Origin: Gemmatimonadales bacterium | GTDB lineage: Bacteria; Gemmatimonadota; Gemmatimonadetes; Gemmatimonadales; GWC2-71-9 | Reading direction: 5' to 3' | NCBI GenBank assembly: GCA_004525055.1 | Contig: SPDF01000047.1 | Location: 1 to 9,257 of the forward strand | Length of the DNA stretch: 9,257 nt | Shown: positions 1 to 6,406 of the stretch, piece after piece | Numbering within the stretch: position 1 is the first letter of the stretch | How the letters are laid out: each line of letters starts with the position of its first letter | Notes under the pieces: generated by a model | Told to the model about the DNA's origin: nothing | The model's database searches: none | Seen by the model: the letters and a program-made list of their open reading frames with translations, nothing else | Program-made: the position numbers and the translations under genes

Positions 1-14
1 AACCTGCCCATCCG

Positions 15-1061
15 GTGGGAGACGACTATTTTTGTCCCATGGCCGCCCCGCACGCCCCCCCGACCACCTTTCGCGAATCGACCCTCTGGTCGATGCCTAT
101 TCGCGACCTCGGCCTCACCATCGAGGGGACCCGGCTCGAGCCGGTCGTAGACGAGTTCCGCCGCGAACTCGAGGTCGTCGGACTGCGGCGGGTCTTTCCC
201 CGGTTCTACCTGTCCACCGAGTGGGGCGTGCCCTTCGAGACAGTGGCCATCGCCATCCCGTTCTACCTGGCGCATGAAGAGCTAGAGGAGATGCACGCTG
301 AACGGGCCGGCCACGTGGAAGGGCAGGACCGGGAAGAGATCCTCCGCTATTTGCGTCACGAAATGGGTCACGTGGTGAACTACGCCTACCGGCTCTACGA
401 CCAGAGAGAGTGGGAGCAGTTGTTCGGTTCGATCAGGCAACCGTACGAGGACGACTACCGGCCGATTCCCTTCAGCAAGAAGCACGTCCGGCATCTGCCG
501 GGCTGGTACGCACAGAAGCACCCGGACGAGGACTGGGCGGAGACCTTCGCCGTCTTCATCACCCCAGGGCTGGACTGGCGCGCCGAGTATGCAGGGCGGC
601 CCGAGGCGCTCGCCAAGCTCAAGTACTGCGAGCGCACCCTCGCGTCGCTCCTGGACCGGGAACCGATGGTGATTGACGACGAGTTGGATGAGGACGTCGG
701 GGAGATCGAGTACTCCCTGGCCAAGTTTTATCGCGACCTCCTGCCGAAGGAATCGCGTATCGGCCTCAATATCGACATGATGCTGAAGAGCATCTTCCCC
801 TCTCGTGGTGCGCCGATCCAGCCGAGGGCGGCCTCCCTGCTCCTCCGTCGCCTGGAGCCGGACCTCCTCGACAATGTCTTTCGGTGGACCGGGCACTTCC
901 CCGATCGCACCCGCGTCCTCGTTGACCATCTGGCCGGCAGGGCGCAGAGCCTGAACCTGTCCTACCATCAGTCAGAGGAACCCGCTATCACGGTGGCGGT
1001 GACCACCCTCGTCACGTCGCTCGCCATGAACTACGTCCACTCAGGCGCCTACGTGCGCTAG
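15..1061 (+). CDS. Putative zinc metallopeptidase (gluzincin-like, resembles Peptidase_Mx family)
   Basis: Predicted zinc-dependent peptidase of unknown substrate. The product carries an HExxH motif (H115, E116, H119) in an Arg-Leu-Arg-His-Glu-Met-Gly-His context. About 57 residues later, D173-W174-A175-E176-T177 looks like the third-ligand motif (W-A-E-T) of the putative zinc-binding metallopeptidase family I know as Peptidase_Mx; the family assignment is from memory. There is no signal peptide or transmembrane segment, so it is probably cytoplasmic. The start is uncertain. The GTG at 15 is the first start in the window and the frame is open to the left edge. ATG at 39 has GGGAGA about 16 nt upstream, and ATG at 93 sits just before the part that looks conserved. 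The C-terminal third (from about residue 225) shows no domain I recognise. It converges on the ATP-grasp gene, and the two stops interlock in CTAG at 1058-1061, leaving no room for a terminator between them. Confidence 0.75.
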   Translation: MGDDYFCPMAAPHAPPTTFRESTLWSMPIRDLGLTIEGTRLEPVVDEFRRELEVVGLRRVFPRFYLSTEWGVPFETVAIAIPFYLAHEELEEMHAERAGHVEGQDREEILRYLRHEMGHVVNYAYRLYDQREWEQLFGSIRQPYEDDYRPIPFSKKHVRHLPGWYAQKHPDEDWAETFAVFITPGLDWRAEYAGRPEALAKLKYCERTLASLLDREPMVIDDELDEDVGEIEYSLAKFYRDLLPKESRIGLNIDMMLKSIFPSRGAPIQPRAASLLLRRLEPDLLDNVFRWTGHFPDRTRVLVDHLAGRAQSLNLSYHQSEEPAITVAVTTLVTSLAMNYVHSGAYVR

Positions 1062-2170
1062 GCCTCCGCGGCCTTCTTCGCCGCCTCCTCGCCCTTCTTG
1101 CCCTCGTCTGTCGACTTCTTCCCCGCCTCGCCGCTCTTCTTCCCGTTCGACGGTGCCTTCTTCAAGCTATCGGTGCGTGTCCGCAACCCGGCGCCGCGCC
1201 GGTAGCGGTCAGTGGCCAGATCCACGATCCGCTGGATCAGCGCGGGATAGGGAATCCCCGCCGCCGCCGCCGCCACGGCGAACTCGCTGTCGCGCGCCAG
1301 GTAGCAGCTCGCGTTCACCTCCAGCACATAGATGTCGCCGGTGTCGGTGAGCCGGAGGTCCACCCGGCCGTAATCGCGCACCCGGAGCGCGCGGTAGGCG
1401 TCGACCGAGACCTTCTGGAGCTTGGCGCGCAATTCGTCCGGAATGTCCGCGAGCACAGACTTGGTTCCCTTGTACGCGGCGCTGTTCTCGTCCCACTTCG
1501 CCTTGCTGTCAAGCACGTGCGGCACCCCCTCGGGAAGCCCCGAGAAATCCAGCTCGATGGGGGGCAACGCGATCGGGTCGTGATTCCCCAGCACACCGAC
1601 GTAGAACTCCCGCCCCTCGATGTACTCCTCGGCGAGGGCAGAGTCGTTGAGGTCTTCGTGAATGGTGGCCACGCGGCGCATCAGCGACTTCATGTCGGTC
1701 ACCAGCGAGTTGCGGTGAATGCCGATGGAGGCGTCGGTGCGGAGCGGCTTGACGAAGAGCGGCATGCGGAGGTTGCCGCCGGTCTCGAAGTCGGCATCAC
1801 GTGCGAAGACGGCGAATCGGGGATACAGAATGCCGTGGAAGGCGAGGAGTTTCTTGGAGAGGGCTTTGTCCTGCGTGAGGTAGGATTCGCCGGGGCCACA
1901 CCCGGTGTACTCGAGGCCGAGGAGGTCGAGCAGCCCCTCCATGGCGATGTCGCCGAAGATATTCTCGGCGAACATCTCCACCATGTTGAATACGAGGTCG
2001 GGGCGGCGACGCTGCAATCCGGCAATGACCCGCTTCACATCGGCGTGGACCCCGAGGACGGCCACCTGGTGCCCCTGCCGCCGAAGGGCCCGCGCCACCT
2101 GGTTCACTACCACGTCGTACTCGGTGGAGCGTTCGCTGGCCTCGACGTACGTCAGGACGGTAATTCTCAC
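1058..2170 (-). CDS. ATP-grasp ligase, D-alanine-D-alanine-ligase-like, with Lys-rich tail
   Basis: Predicted ATP-dependent carboxylate-amine ligase (acyl-phosphate intermediate, forming an amide or peptide bond). In order: an N-terminal pre-ATP-grasp domain (1-90) ending in a Y-T-G-C-G-P-G segment like that of Ddl enzymes; the ATP-binding region with D101-K102 and F139-V140-K141-P142; E181-E182-Y183-I184; and a Mg-binding set D271, E284 and N286 in R-V-D-L and L-E-V-N-A contexts. True Ddl enzymes usually follow that Asn with a Pro-Gly motif; here S-C-Y-L follows, so D-Ala-D-Ala is probably not the product. Residues 337-370 are a Lys-rich heptad tail (separate entry). GTG at 2170-2168 is chosen because GAGGGGGGA lies 6 nt upstream. 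It is 18 nt after the DUF885-like gene and is the last gene of the operon. The substrate is unknown; the fold call is firm. Confidence 0.85.
   Translation of the reverse strand: MRITVLTYVEASERSTEYDVVVNQVARALRRQGHQVAVLGVHADVKRVIAGLQRRRPDLVFNMVEMFAENIFGDIAMEGLLDLLGLEYTGCGPGESYLTQDKALSKKLLAFHGILYPRFAVFARDADFETGGNLRMPLFVKPLRTDASIGIHRNSLVTDMKSLMRRVATIHEDLNDSALAEEYIEGREFYVGVLGNHDPIALPPIELDFSGLPEGVPHVLDSKAKWDENSAAYKGTKSVLADIPDELRAKLQKVSVDAYRALRVRDYGRVDLRLTDTGDIYVLEVNASCYLARDSEFAVAAAAAGIPYPALIQRIVDLATDRYRRGAGLRTRTDSLKKAPSNGKKSGEAGKKSTDEGKKGEEAAKKAAEA
1061..1162 (-). repeat. 21-bp tandem coding repeat giving Lys-Lys heptads
   Basis: The last 34 residues of the ATP-grasp protein (337-370) break into four heptads and a final hexamer, each beginning Lys-Lys: KKAPSNG, KKSGEAG, KKSTDEG, KKGEEAA, KKAAEA. 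The plus strand shows this as cttctt recurring every 21 bp, with diverged bases between. The segment is rich in Lys, Glu, Ala, Gly and Ser, has no large hydrophobic residues, and should be disordered or only weakly helical. It lies outside the catalytic fold, so it may bind a polyanion or partner, or may be a neutral expansion. Confidence 0.8.
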
Positions 2171-2176
2171 GCGCGG

Positions 2177-2185
2177 TCCCCCCTC
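2177..2185 (-). promoter_or_regulatory. Ribosome binding site of the ATP-grasp gene
   Basis: The minus strand reads GAGGGGGGA, followed by 6 nt and then the GTG start at 2170. It fills most of the 18-nt gap after the preceding stop codon (2191-2189) and is the main reason for choosing the GTG start. Confidence 0.6.
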
Positions 2186-2188
2186 GGG

Positions 2189-3778
2189 TCAGTCGTCGAG
2201 TCCCATACCCCAGCGTATAAGTGATACGGGCAGCCCGCCGTAGGCGAGCAGTGCGTCGTGAAACTCGCGGATGGGGACGTCCGGCCCAGCCCGCTCACGC
2301 CAGCTGTCGAGCAGCTTGAGGATCTCCCGTCGCCCGACCGCATCGGCGAGCGCGTAGGTCGGCCGGGCGCTGGCCCGCCGCACCATCTCCATGGCTTCCT
2401 CGCGGTCCACCGCGAGGTGCTCGACGGCGTACGACGCGCCTTCGGTCGGCGTCATGCCACGGGTGTGCAACCCGACATCGAGGATCACGCGGACCGCGGC
2501 GCGGAGGCGCCGGGCGATCCCGAGCAACTGCTGTTCTGGACCCCCCGCGAAGCCGGCGGCCGCCAACAGTTCCTCCGAATAGAGCGCCCATCCCCGCACG
2601 GTCAGCGGCGTCCAGAGGTATTGGCGCACGAGGGAGGGCTGGCTGGCGGCGGTCTCCCGCTGGAGAAAGTGACCGGGCCACGCTTCCGCCGCGGCCCACG
2701 CCCAGGTCTCGTGCCGCGAGTGGGCCGCGCCGCCGTTCGCGTCGCTGATGAAGAGTCGGCCCCCACGCGAGCGCTCCGCGGGACTCGGCGGCTCGCACCA
2801 CACGGCGGGGAGGAAATGCTGGAGGTAGGCTGGCGTGGCCTCTACCCGGAGTTCGGAAAAGGGCAGAGCGACGATTCCCGACGCGGCCACGAAGCCGCGC
2901 GCCCGACCGACTTCGTCCGCGTAGGCCTCGAGCAGGGAGACACTCGGCCCTTCCGCGCGCAGGCGGCGCACCGTTTCGGCCCACGGTTTGCCAGGGCTGA
3001 GGGCAGTAGCGGCGGCCCGCATCTCCGCGCCGGTCTCTTCCACCAGGCGCAGACCATAGCGCCAGAGTTCGGGCGCCGTAGCACGCAGCGCGTGTTCGTG
3101 ATGGAGGCGCCGGTTGAATTCGTCTTCGCCGACGGCAAAGGAGAGTTCGGCGGGATTGGCCTGGAGTTCGGTGCGGAGCGTGGTCTTGAAATGGGCGAGT
3201 GCCGCCGCCGCCTCGTAGGCTGCCGCGGCGAGCGTGTCCTGCATTGCGGGGACCAGGCGCCCAAATTCAGCGGCCAACATGCCCGGAAGGTCGGCGCCGC
3301 CCTCGATCATGGTCAGTGCGGTGCCCAGCATGACCGGCGGGGGGCTCCGCAGGGTCGCGGTGGCGGTGGCCAGAAACTCCGGCGTGGCCTCCAGCCGCGC
3401 GAGCGCCGCCGCCGCACGCCGTTCTGTGTCGTCCCCGGCCCGGTCGATCAGCCCGTAGTAGGCCCCGAAGAGATGGGAGAGCCAGAAGGCGGGATCGTGG
3501 ACGTGGGGGCGTTCGTGCTCGAACCGGAAGGTGGTGACCCGGATGTCGTCGAGGAGCGCGGTGCGGTCGATCTCATCCTGCAGTCCGGCGATTTCGATCT
3601 CCTCGACTGCTCCAGCCATCGCGCGAAGGGCGGCGAGTTGCCGACGGACACTCACATCATCGAAGGTGCCGAGCCGGGCATCGGAGGCTGTATCCCCGGC
3701 TGCCGTGCCGGCCGCCGGGTCGAAGTTCCACCGGAGGTCGAGGTAGGAACGGGCGAGCGCGTCAGTGACTGACGGCAT
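2189..3778 (-). CDS. DUF885-family protein with degenerate zinc site (probable pseudoenzyme)
   Basis: 529-residue member of the DUF885 family (predicted M-clan metallopeptidase-like proteins). Family landmarks seen: E365-A-W-P-G-H370-F-L-Q in place of H-E-x-x-P-G-H-x-L-Q; G396-W-A-L-Y-S-E402 in place of E-G-W-A-L-Y-x-E; D434-V-G-L-H438; and the C-terminal F506-H-D-A-L-L-A-Y-G-G-L-P segment. The expected first His is Ala364 (GCG, 2689-2687), and the Glu before Gly-Trp-Ala is Arg395 (CGG, 2596-2594). Both are likely zinc ligands, so hydrolysis is unlikely, although E365 and H370 remain. There is no signal peptide, whereas many family members I recall are exported. The gene is full length without frameshifts, so it appears to be maintained. 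Its ATG lies 17 nt inside the end of the LeuA-like gene with only a weak upstream AGAG, which suggests translational coupling. The function is unknown; a regulatory or binding role is possible. Confidence 0.85.
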   Translation of the reverse strand: MPSVTDALARSYLDLRWNFDPAAGTAAGDTASDARLGTFDDVSVRRQLAALRAMAGAVEEIEIAGLQDEIDRTALLDDIRVTTFRFEHERPHVHDPAFWLSHLFGAYYGLIDRAGDDTERRAAAALARLEATPEFLATATATLRSPPPVMLGTALTMIEGGADLPGMLAAEFGRLVPAMQDTLAAAAYEAAAALAHFKTTLRTELQANPAELSFAVGEDEFNRRLHHEHALRATAPELWRYGLRLVEETGAEMRAAATALSPGKPWAETVRRLRAEGPSVSLLEAYADEVGRARGFVAASGIVALPFSELRVEATPAYLQHFLPAVWCEPPSPAERSRGGRLFISDANGGAAHSRHETWAWAAAEAWPGHFLQRETAASQPSLVRQYLWTPLTVRGWALYSEELLAAAGFAGGPEQQLLGIARRLRAAVRVILDVGLHTRGMTPTEGASYAVEHLAVDREEAMEMVRRASARPTYALADAVGRREILKLLDSWRERAGPDVPIREFHDALLAYGGLPVSLIRWGMGLDD

Positions 3779-5024
3779 CGGCTACGCTCTGTCCCCGGGC
3801 CGCCGCGATGAGCCGTTCACATTCCGCGACATCGAGCACGCGATCGGCCTTCTTGGCGGCCGCAAAGAGCGCCTCGCAGAGGAGGGCGTCCTCCGGATCG
3901 TAGCCGTGCTCCTCCAGCCAGCACTTCACGTTGGAGAGCCCGGAAACCGGGGAGATTTCGATGCGCTGCCGGAAACCGAAGATCCCGGCGGGCACGGAGG
4001 AATACACCCGGTCGGCGAGCCACTCGTCGCCCTTCTTGCGCGCCTTCAGGATGGCGGCGGCGTGCACCCCTGTGGCGGTGCGGAAGGCATCGGTGCCAAC
4101 CACGGGGTACTGTGCCGGCACGGGGATCCCGGTGGACTCGGAGGCCAGCTGGCAGTACTCACTCAATTTCGACAGGTCGCCGGTGTGGAGGCCGAGGAGA
4201 TAGAGGTTGACGATGAGGAGATCCATTTCCGCGTTGCCCACTCGCTCGCCGATGCCGAGCGCCGTCCCGTGCACCCGGTCGACGCCCGCTTCGATGGCCG
4301 CGAGACAGTTCGCGATGCCGAGGCCGCGGTCACGATGCCCGTGCCAGTCGATCTTGACCTCCTCGCCGGAGGGGGTCACGATCTCGTCCTGCACGAACTT
4401 GATCAGTGCACGGACGCCGGCCGGAGTCGCGAAGCCGACAGTGTCGGCCAGGCAGATGCGACGAGCACCCGCACGAATCGCCACCCCGTAGAGCGCCTTG
4501 AGCGTCTCCGGCTTGGCGCGCGTGGTATCCTCGGTCACATACATGACCGGCAGGCCGTTGGTGACGGCGTACGTCACCGCTTCCTCAGACACCCGTAGCA
4601 TCTTGTCGAGCGTCCAGTCCTCGGTGTACTGCCGGATGCTCGAGCTGCCGATGAAGGCGGCGGCCTCAATCGGCACCCCGACCTCCTCCGACACCCGTAC
4701 GATTGGCTCGATGTCGGCAATGACGGTGCGGGCCGCGCAATTCATGTCGATGGGGAGCTTTTGCTCGACGATCTCCTTCGCGAGCGCCCGCACCTGCGCC
4801 ACCACACGGGGGCCGGCTCCAGGGAGTCCGATATCCGCGGAGCGGATACCCAGATCGGCCATCAGGTGGAGGAGGCGGATCTTGACGTCCATCGGCGGGT
4901 CAATGACCGACGGGCTCTGGAGGCCATCGCGTAGCGTCTCGTCGTTGAGCACCACCGGCTTCCGCGTATAGTCGAAGGCGGCGTCGCGGGCGTTCCAGTC
5001 GTATACCAGGTCCTTGGGTTCCAT
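3762..5024 (-). CDS. LeuA-like DRE-TIM metallolyase (isopropylmalate/homocitrate/citramalate synthase family)
   Basis: Predicted aldol-type acyltransferase that condenses an acyl-CoA with a 2-oxo acid in a TIM barrel with a bound divalent metal. Visible motifs: N27-D-E-T-L-R-D-G-L-Q36 (signature strand 1; R32 catalytic, D33 metal ligand); E165-D-T-T-R169; H228-G-H230-R-D (metal ligands H228 and H230); and G254-T-A-L-G-I-G-E-R-V-G-N264-A. A linker-type segment follows, with T318-G-V-H and I357-S-P-V-S-G-L. At 420 residues it lacks the C-terminal leucine-feedback domain of classical LeuA (usually over 500), as in short homocitrate or isopropylmalate synthases. R231 replaces the usual Asn of H-x-H-N-D. 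The substrate cannot be decided from sequence. No leucine-pathway genes are adjacent, so a specialised role is as likely as leucine synthesis. ATG at 5024 has GAGAGA 8 nt upstream. It overlaps the next gene by 17 nt. Confidence 0.85.
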   Translation of the reverse strand: MEPKDLVYDWNARDAAFDYTRKPVVLNDETLRDGLQSPSVIDPPMDVKIRLLHLMADLGIRSADIGLPGAGPRVVAQVRALAKEIVEQKLPIDMNCAARTVIADIEPIVRVSEEVGVPIEAAAFIGSSSIRQYTEDWTLDKMLRVSEEAVTYAVTNGLPVMYVTEDTTRAKPETLKALYGVAIRAGARRICLADTVGFATPAGVRALIKFVQDEIVTPSGEEVKIDWHGHRDRGLGIANCLAAIEAGVDRVHGTALGIGERVGNAEMDLLIVNLYLLGLHTGDLSKLSEYCQLASESTGIPVPAQYPVVGTDAFRTATGVHAAAILKARKKGDEWLADRVYSSVPAGIFGFRQRIEISPVSGLSNVKCWLEEHGYDPEDALLCEALFAAAKKADRVLDVAECERLIAAARGQSVADAVSH

Positions 5025-5032
5025 AGTTGTAG

Positions 5033-5038
5033 TCTCTC
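5033..5038 (-). promoter_or_regulatory. Ribosome binding site of the LeuA-like gene
   Basis: The minus strand reads GAGAGA, then 8 nt, then ATG at 5024. It supports this start and shows that the gene can be translated independently of the nucleotidyltransferase 51 nt upstream. Confidence 0.5.
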
Positions 5039-5046
5039 GCCTGGAG

Positions 5047-5069
5047 GCGGGGGCGTCAAGCGCCCTCGC
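5047..5069 (-). other. Intercistronic hairpin between nucleotidyltransferase and LeuA-like gene
   Basis: The arms 5047-5055 and 5061-5069 pair over 9 positions with one mismatch (5050/5066) around a 5-nt loop. The core is GGGCG/CGCCC. It begins 6 nt past the nucleotidyltransferase stop (5078-5076). No T tract follows, so it is a poor intrinsic terminator. An mRNA processing or stability element is possible, but in GC-rich DNA it may be chance. Confidence 0.3.
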
Positions 5070-5075
5070 GCTGGG

Positions 5076-6053
5076 TCAGCGTGCGTTGAGCTCGCAATCA
5101 TCGCCGAGGCTGGCGTCACCCCGCAGGCCCGTCACCTTCACTCGGTTCCCGAGGAGGGCACCATCGAGCGACGAGGTGCCGATGACCGCGTCGCGACCGA
5201 TGATCGTGTTCCGGAGGGTGCTGTCGGTGATGCGCGTTCCCGCCTCGATCGACACGTTGGGACCGATCGAGCTCCGCTCGATGGTCACGCCATCCTCGAT
5301 GTAGACCGGATCGCTGATCACCACGCCAGGAAAGTCCCTGCGGCGCGCGGCGCCCTTCTCGAGCAGGATGCCGTTGGTCTCCAGCAGCGTGCCCGGCGCC
5401 CCACAATCGTACCAGCCGCCGACCTCGGCAGCCAGGATCCGCCGGCCACCATCGATCATTCGCTGGAACGCGTCGGTCAGGTAGTACTCCCCCTTGTTGG
5501 TCGGCGCCGCCAGCACGTCGTCGATGCCGGCCCAGAGAGCGGCCACGTCACGAACGAAGTAGAGACCGATGTTCGCCAGCTTCGAGATCGGGGTCGCGGG
5601 TTTCTCCACGATCTGGGTCATGTAGCCGTCAGCGTCCGTCACCACCACGCCGAACCGCTGATAGTCCTCCACCTCCTTGGCCCAGATGATCCCATCGGCG
5701 TCGGCCCGGTGGATGAGCGAGAGATCGGCCTCGAAGACGGTATCCACGAAGATGATCAGCACCGGCCCCGTCACGTAGGGCCGCGCGAGGTTGATGGCCC
5801 CGGCCGTACCGTCCTGCACCTTCTGCTCGATGAACCGGCAGGGAAGACCGTACCGATCCTTCGCGTACGCCTCCACCGTCTCCTTCAGGTGGCCGGTGAT
5901 GAAGATCAACTCCGTCACGCCAAGCCCCTCGATCCGGTCCATGACCCAGTCCATCACCGGGCGACCCGCCACCTTGAGCATCGGCTTGGGGACCAGGTGG
6001 GTATGCGGACGGAGGCGCGTCCCCTTCCCCGCCAGCGGAATGATCACCTGCAT
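5076..6053 (-). CDS. Sugar-1-phosphate nucleotidyltransferase (NDP-sugar pyrophosphorylase)
   Basis: Predicted cytoplasmic enzyme that makes an NDP-sugar from an NTP and a sugar-1-phosphate. The N-terminal nucleotidyltransferase domain (1 to about 235) shows L7-A-G-K-G-T-R-L-R-P16 (triphosphate loop), K23-P-M-L, Q80-D-G-T-A-G-A-I (base/ribose binding), D104 as metal ligand in F-V-D-T, E150-K-P152, G188-E-Y-Y-L-T-D-A and W214-Y-D-C-G-A-P. The C-terminal part (about 243-320) is a left-handed beta-helix of hexapeptide-type repeats (I-G-P-N-V-S-I and similar). This architecture resembles RmlA/GalU-like enzymes with a GlmU-type tail. The tail is short for a complete acyltransferase domain and may only serve oligomerisation. 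Base and sugar specificity are not clear. Its ATG overlaps the cupin stop by one base (TGATG, 6055-6051), and GGAG lies 6 nt upstream (6063-6060), so the two are translationally coupled. Confidence 0.88.
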   Translation of the reverse strand: MQVIIPLAGKGTRLRPHTHLVPKPMLKVAGRPVMDWVMDRIEGLGVTELIFITGHLKETVEAYAKDRYGLPCRFIEQKVQDGTAGAINLARPYVTGPVLIIFVDTVFEADLSLIHRADADGIIWAKEVEDYQRFGVVVTDADGYMTQIVEKPATPISKLANIGLYFVRDVAALWAGIDDVLAAPTNKGEYYLTDAFQRMIDGGRRILAAEVGGWYDCGAPGTLLETNGILLEKGAARRRDFPGVVISDPVYIEDGVTIERSSIGPNVSIEAGTRITDSTLRNTIIGRDAVIGTSSLDGALLGNRVKVTGLRGDASLGDDCELNAR

Positions 6054-6406
6054 CAGCTGCTCCGTCCGTAGCGGTCCGAGAGACGCACCAGATCGTCGAG
6101 TTCGGGGGTAGACGCCTCGAGCACATCGCTGTCAACGACCGCCTCGATCTGGTGGACGAGGCCCGCCGGGATGTGGACCGAGTCGCCGGCCCGGAAGGCG
6201 CGGTCTTCGAGCACCTCACCAGGACGGGTGCGGAGGATGAGCTCACCGGAGAGGACGTGCATCGTCTCGTCCTTCTTGTTGTGGTATTGCAGGCTGAGCA
6301 CGTGGCCCGCCTTCACATGCAGCACCTTCCCGACGTAGCGGTCGGTGCGAGCCCAGATCAGCTCATAGCCCCACGGCTTGTCCACCCGGTACGGCACATC
6401 CGGCAT
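6053..6406 (-). CDS. Stand-alone cupin, mannose-6-phosphate-isomerase-like
   Basis: 117-residue single-domain cupin resembling the C-terminal cupin of type II phosphomannose isomerases. P11-W-G-Y-E opens the fold. Cupin motif 1 is seen as Y41-H42, E47, H50 and G54, and motif 2 as G74-D and I79-P-A-G-L-V-H85. H42, E47, H50 and H85 are the plausible metal ligands. No Rossmann or nucleotidyltransferase domain is attached, but a nucleotidyltransferase gene follows directly, overlapping by TGATG. This suggests a sugar-phosphate isomerase or sugar-binding role alongside it. The start is ATG at 6406, with GGGGA 4 nt upstream and a TGATG overlap with the ferredoxin stop. The frame stays open upstream to 6595, but that extension is antisense-like low-quality sequence (rich in Arg and Cys) lying over the ferredoxin gene and is not used. 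Confidence 0.82.
   Translation of the reverse strand: MPDVPYRVDKPWGYELIWARTDRYVGKVLHVKAGHVLSLQYHNKKDETMHVLSGELILRTRPGEVLEDRAFRAGDSVHIPAGLVHQIEAVVDSDVLEASTPELDDLVRLSDRYGRSS

Noticed and set aside
282..968. Open frame of 228 codons on the minus strand
   Set aside because: Lies opposite the HExxH peptidase gene and has no family features.
1517..2224. Open frame of 235 codons on the plus strand
   Set aside because: Antisense shadow of the ATP-grasp gene, with His/Val/Glu-rich low-complexity content and no motif.
2258..3772. Very long open frame (504 codons) on the plus strand opposite the DUF885-like gene
   Set aside because: It mirrors a GC-rich gene with clear family motifs on the other strand. 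Its own product is Gly/Arg/Glu-rich with no recognisable domain.
3765..4598. Open frame of 277 codons on the plus strand
   Set aside because: Antisense shadow of the LeuA-like gene.
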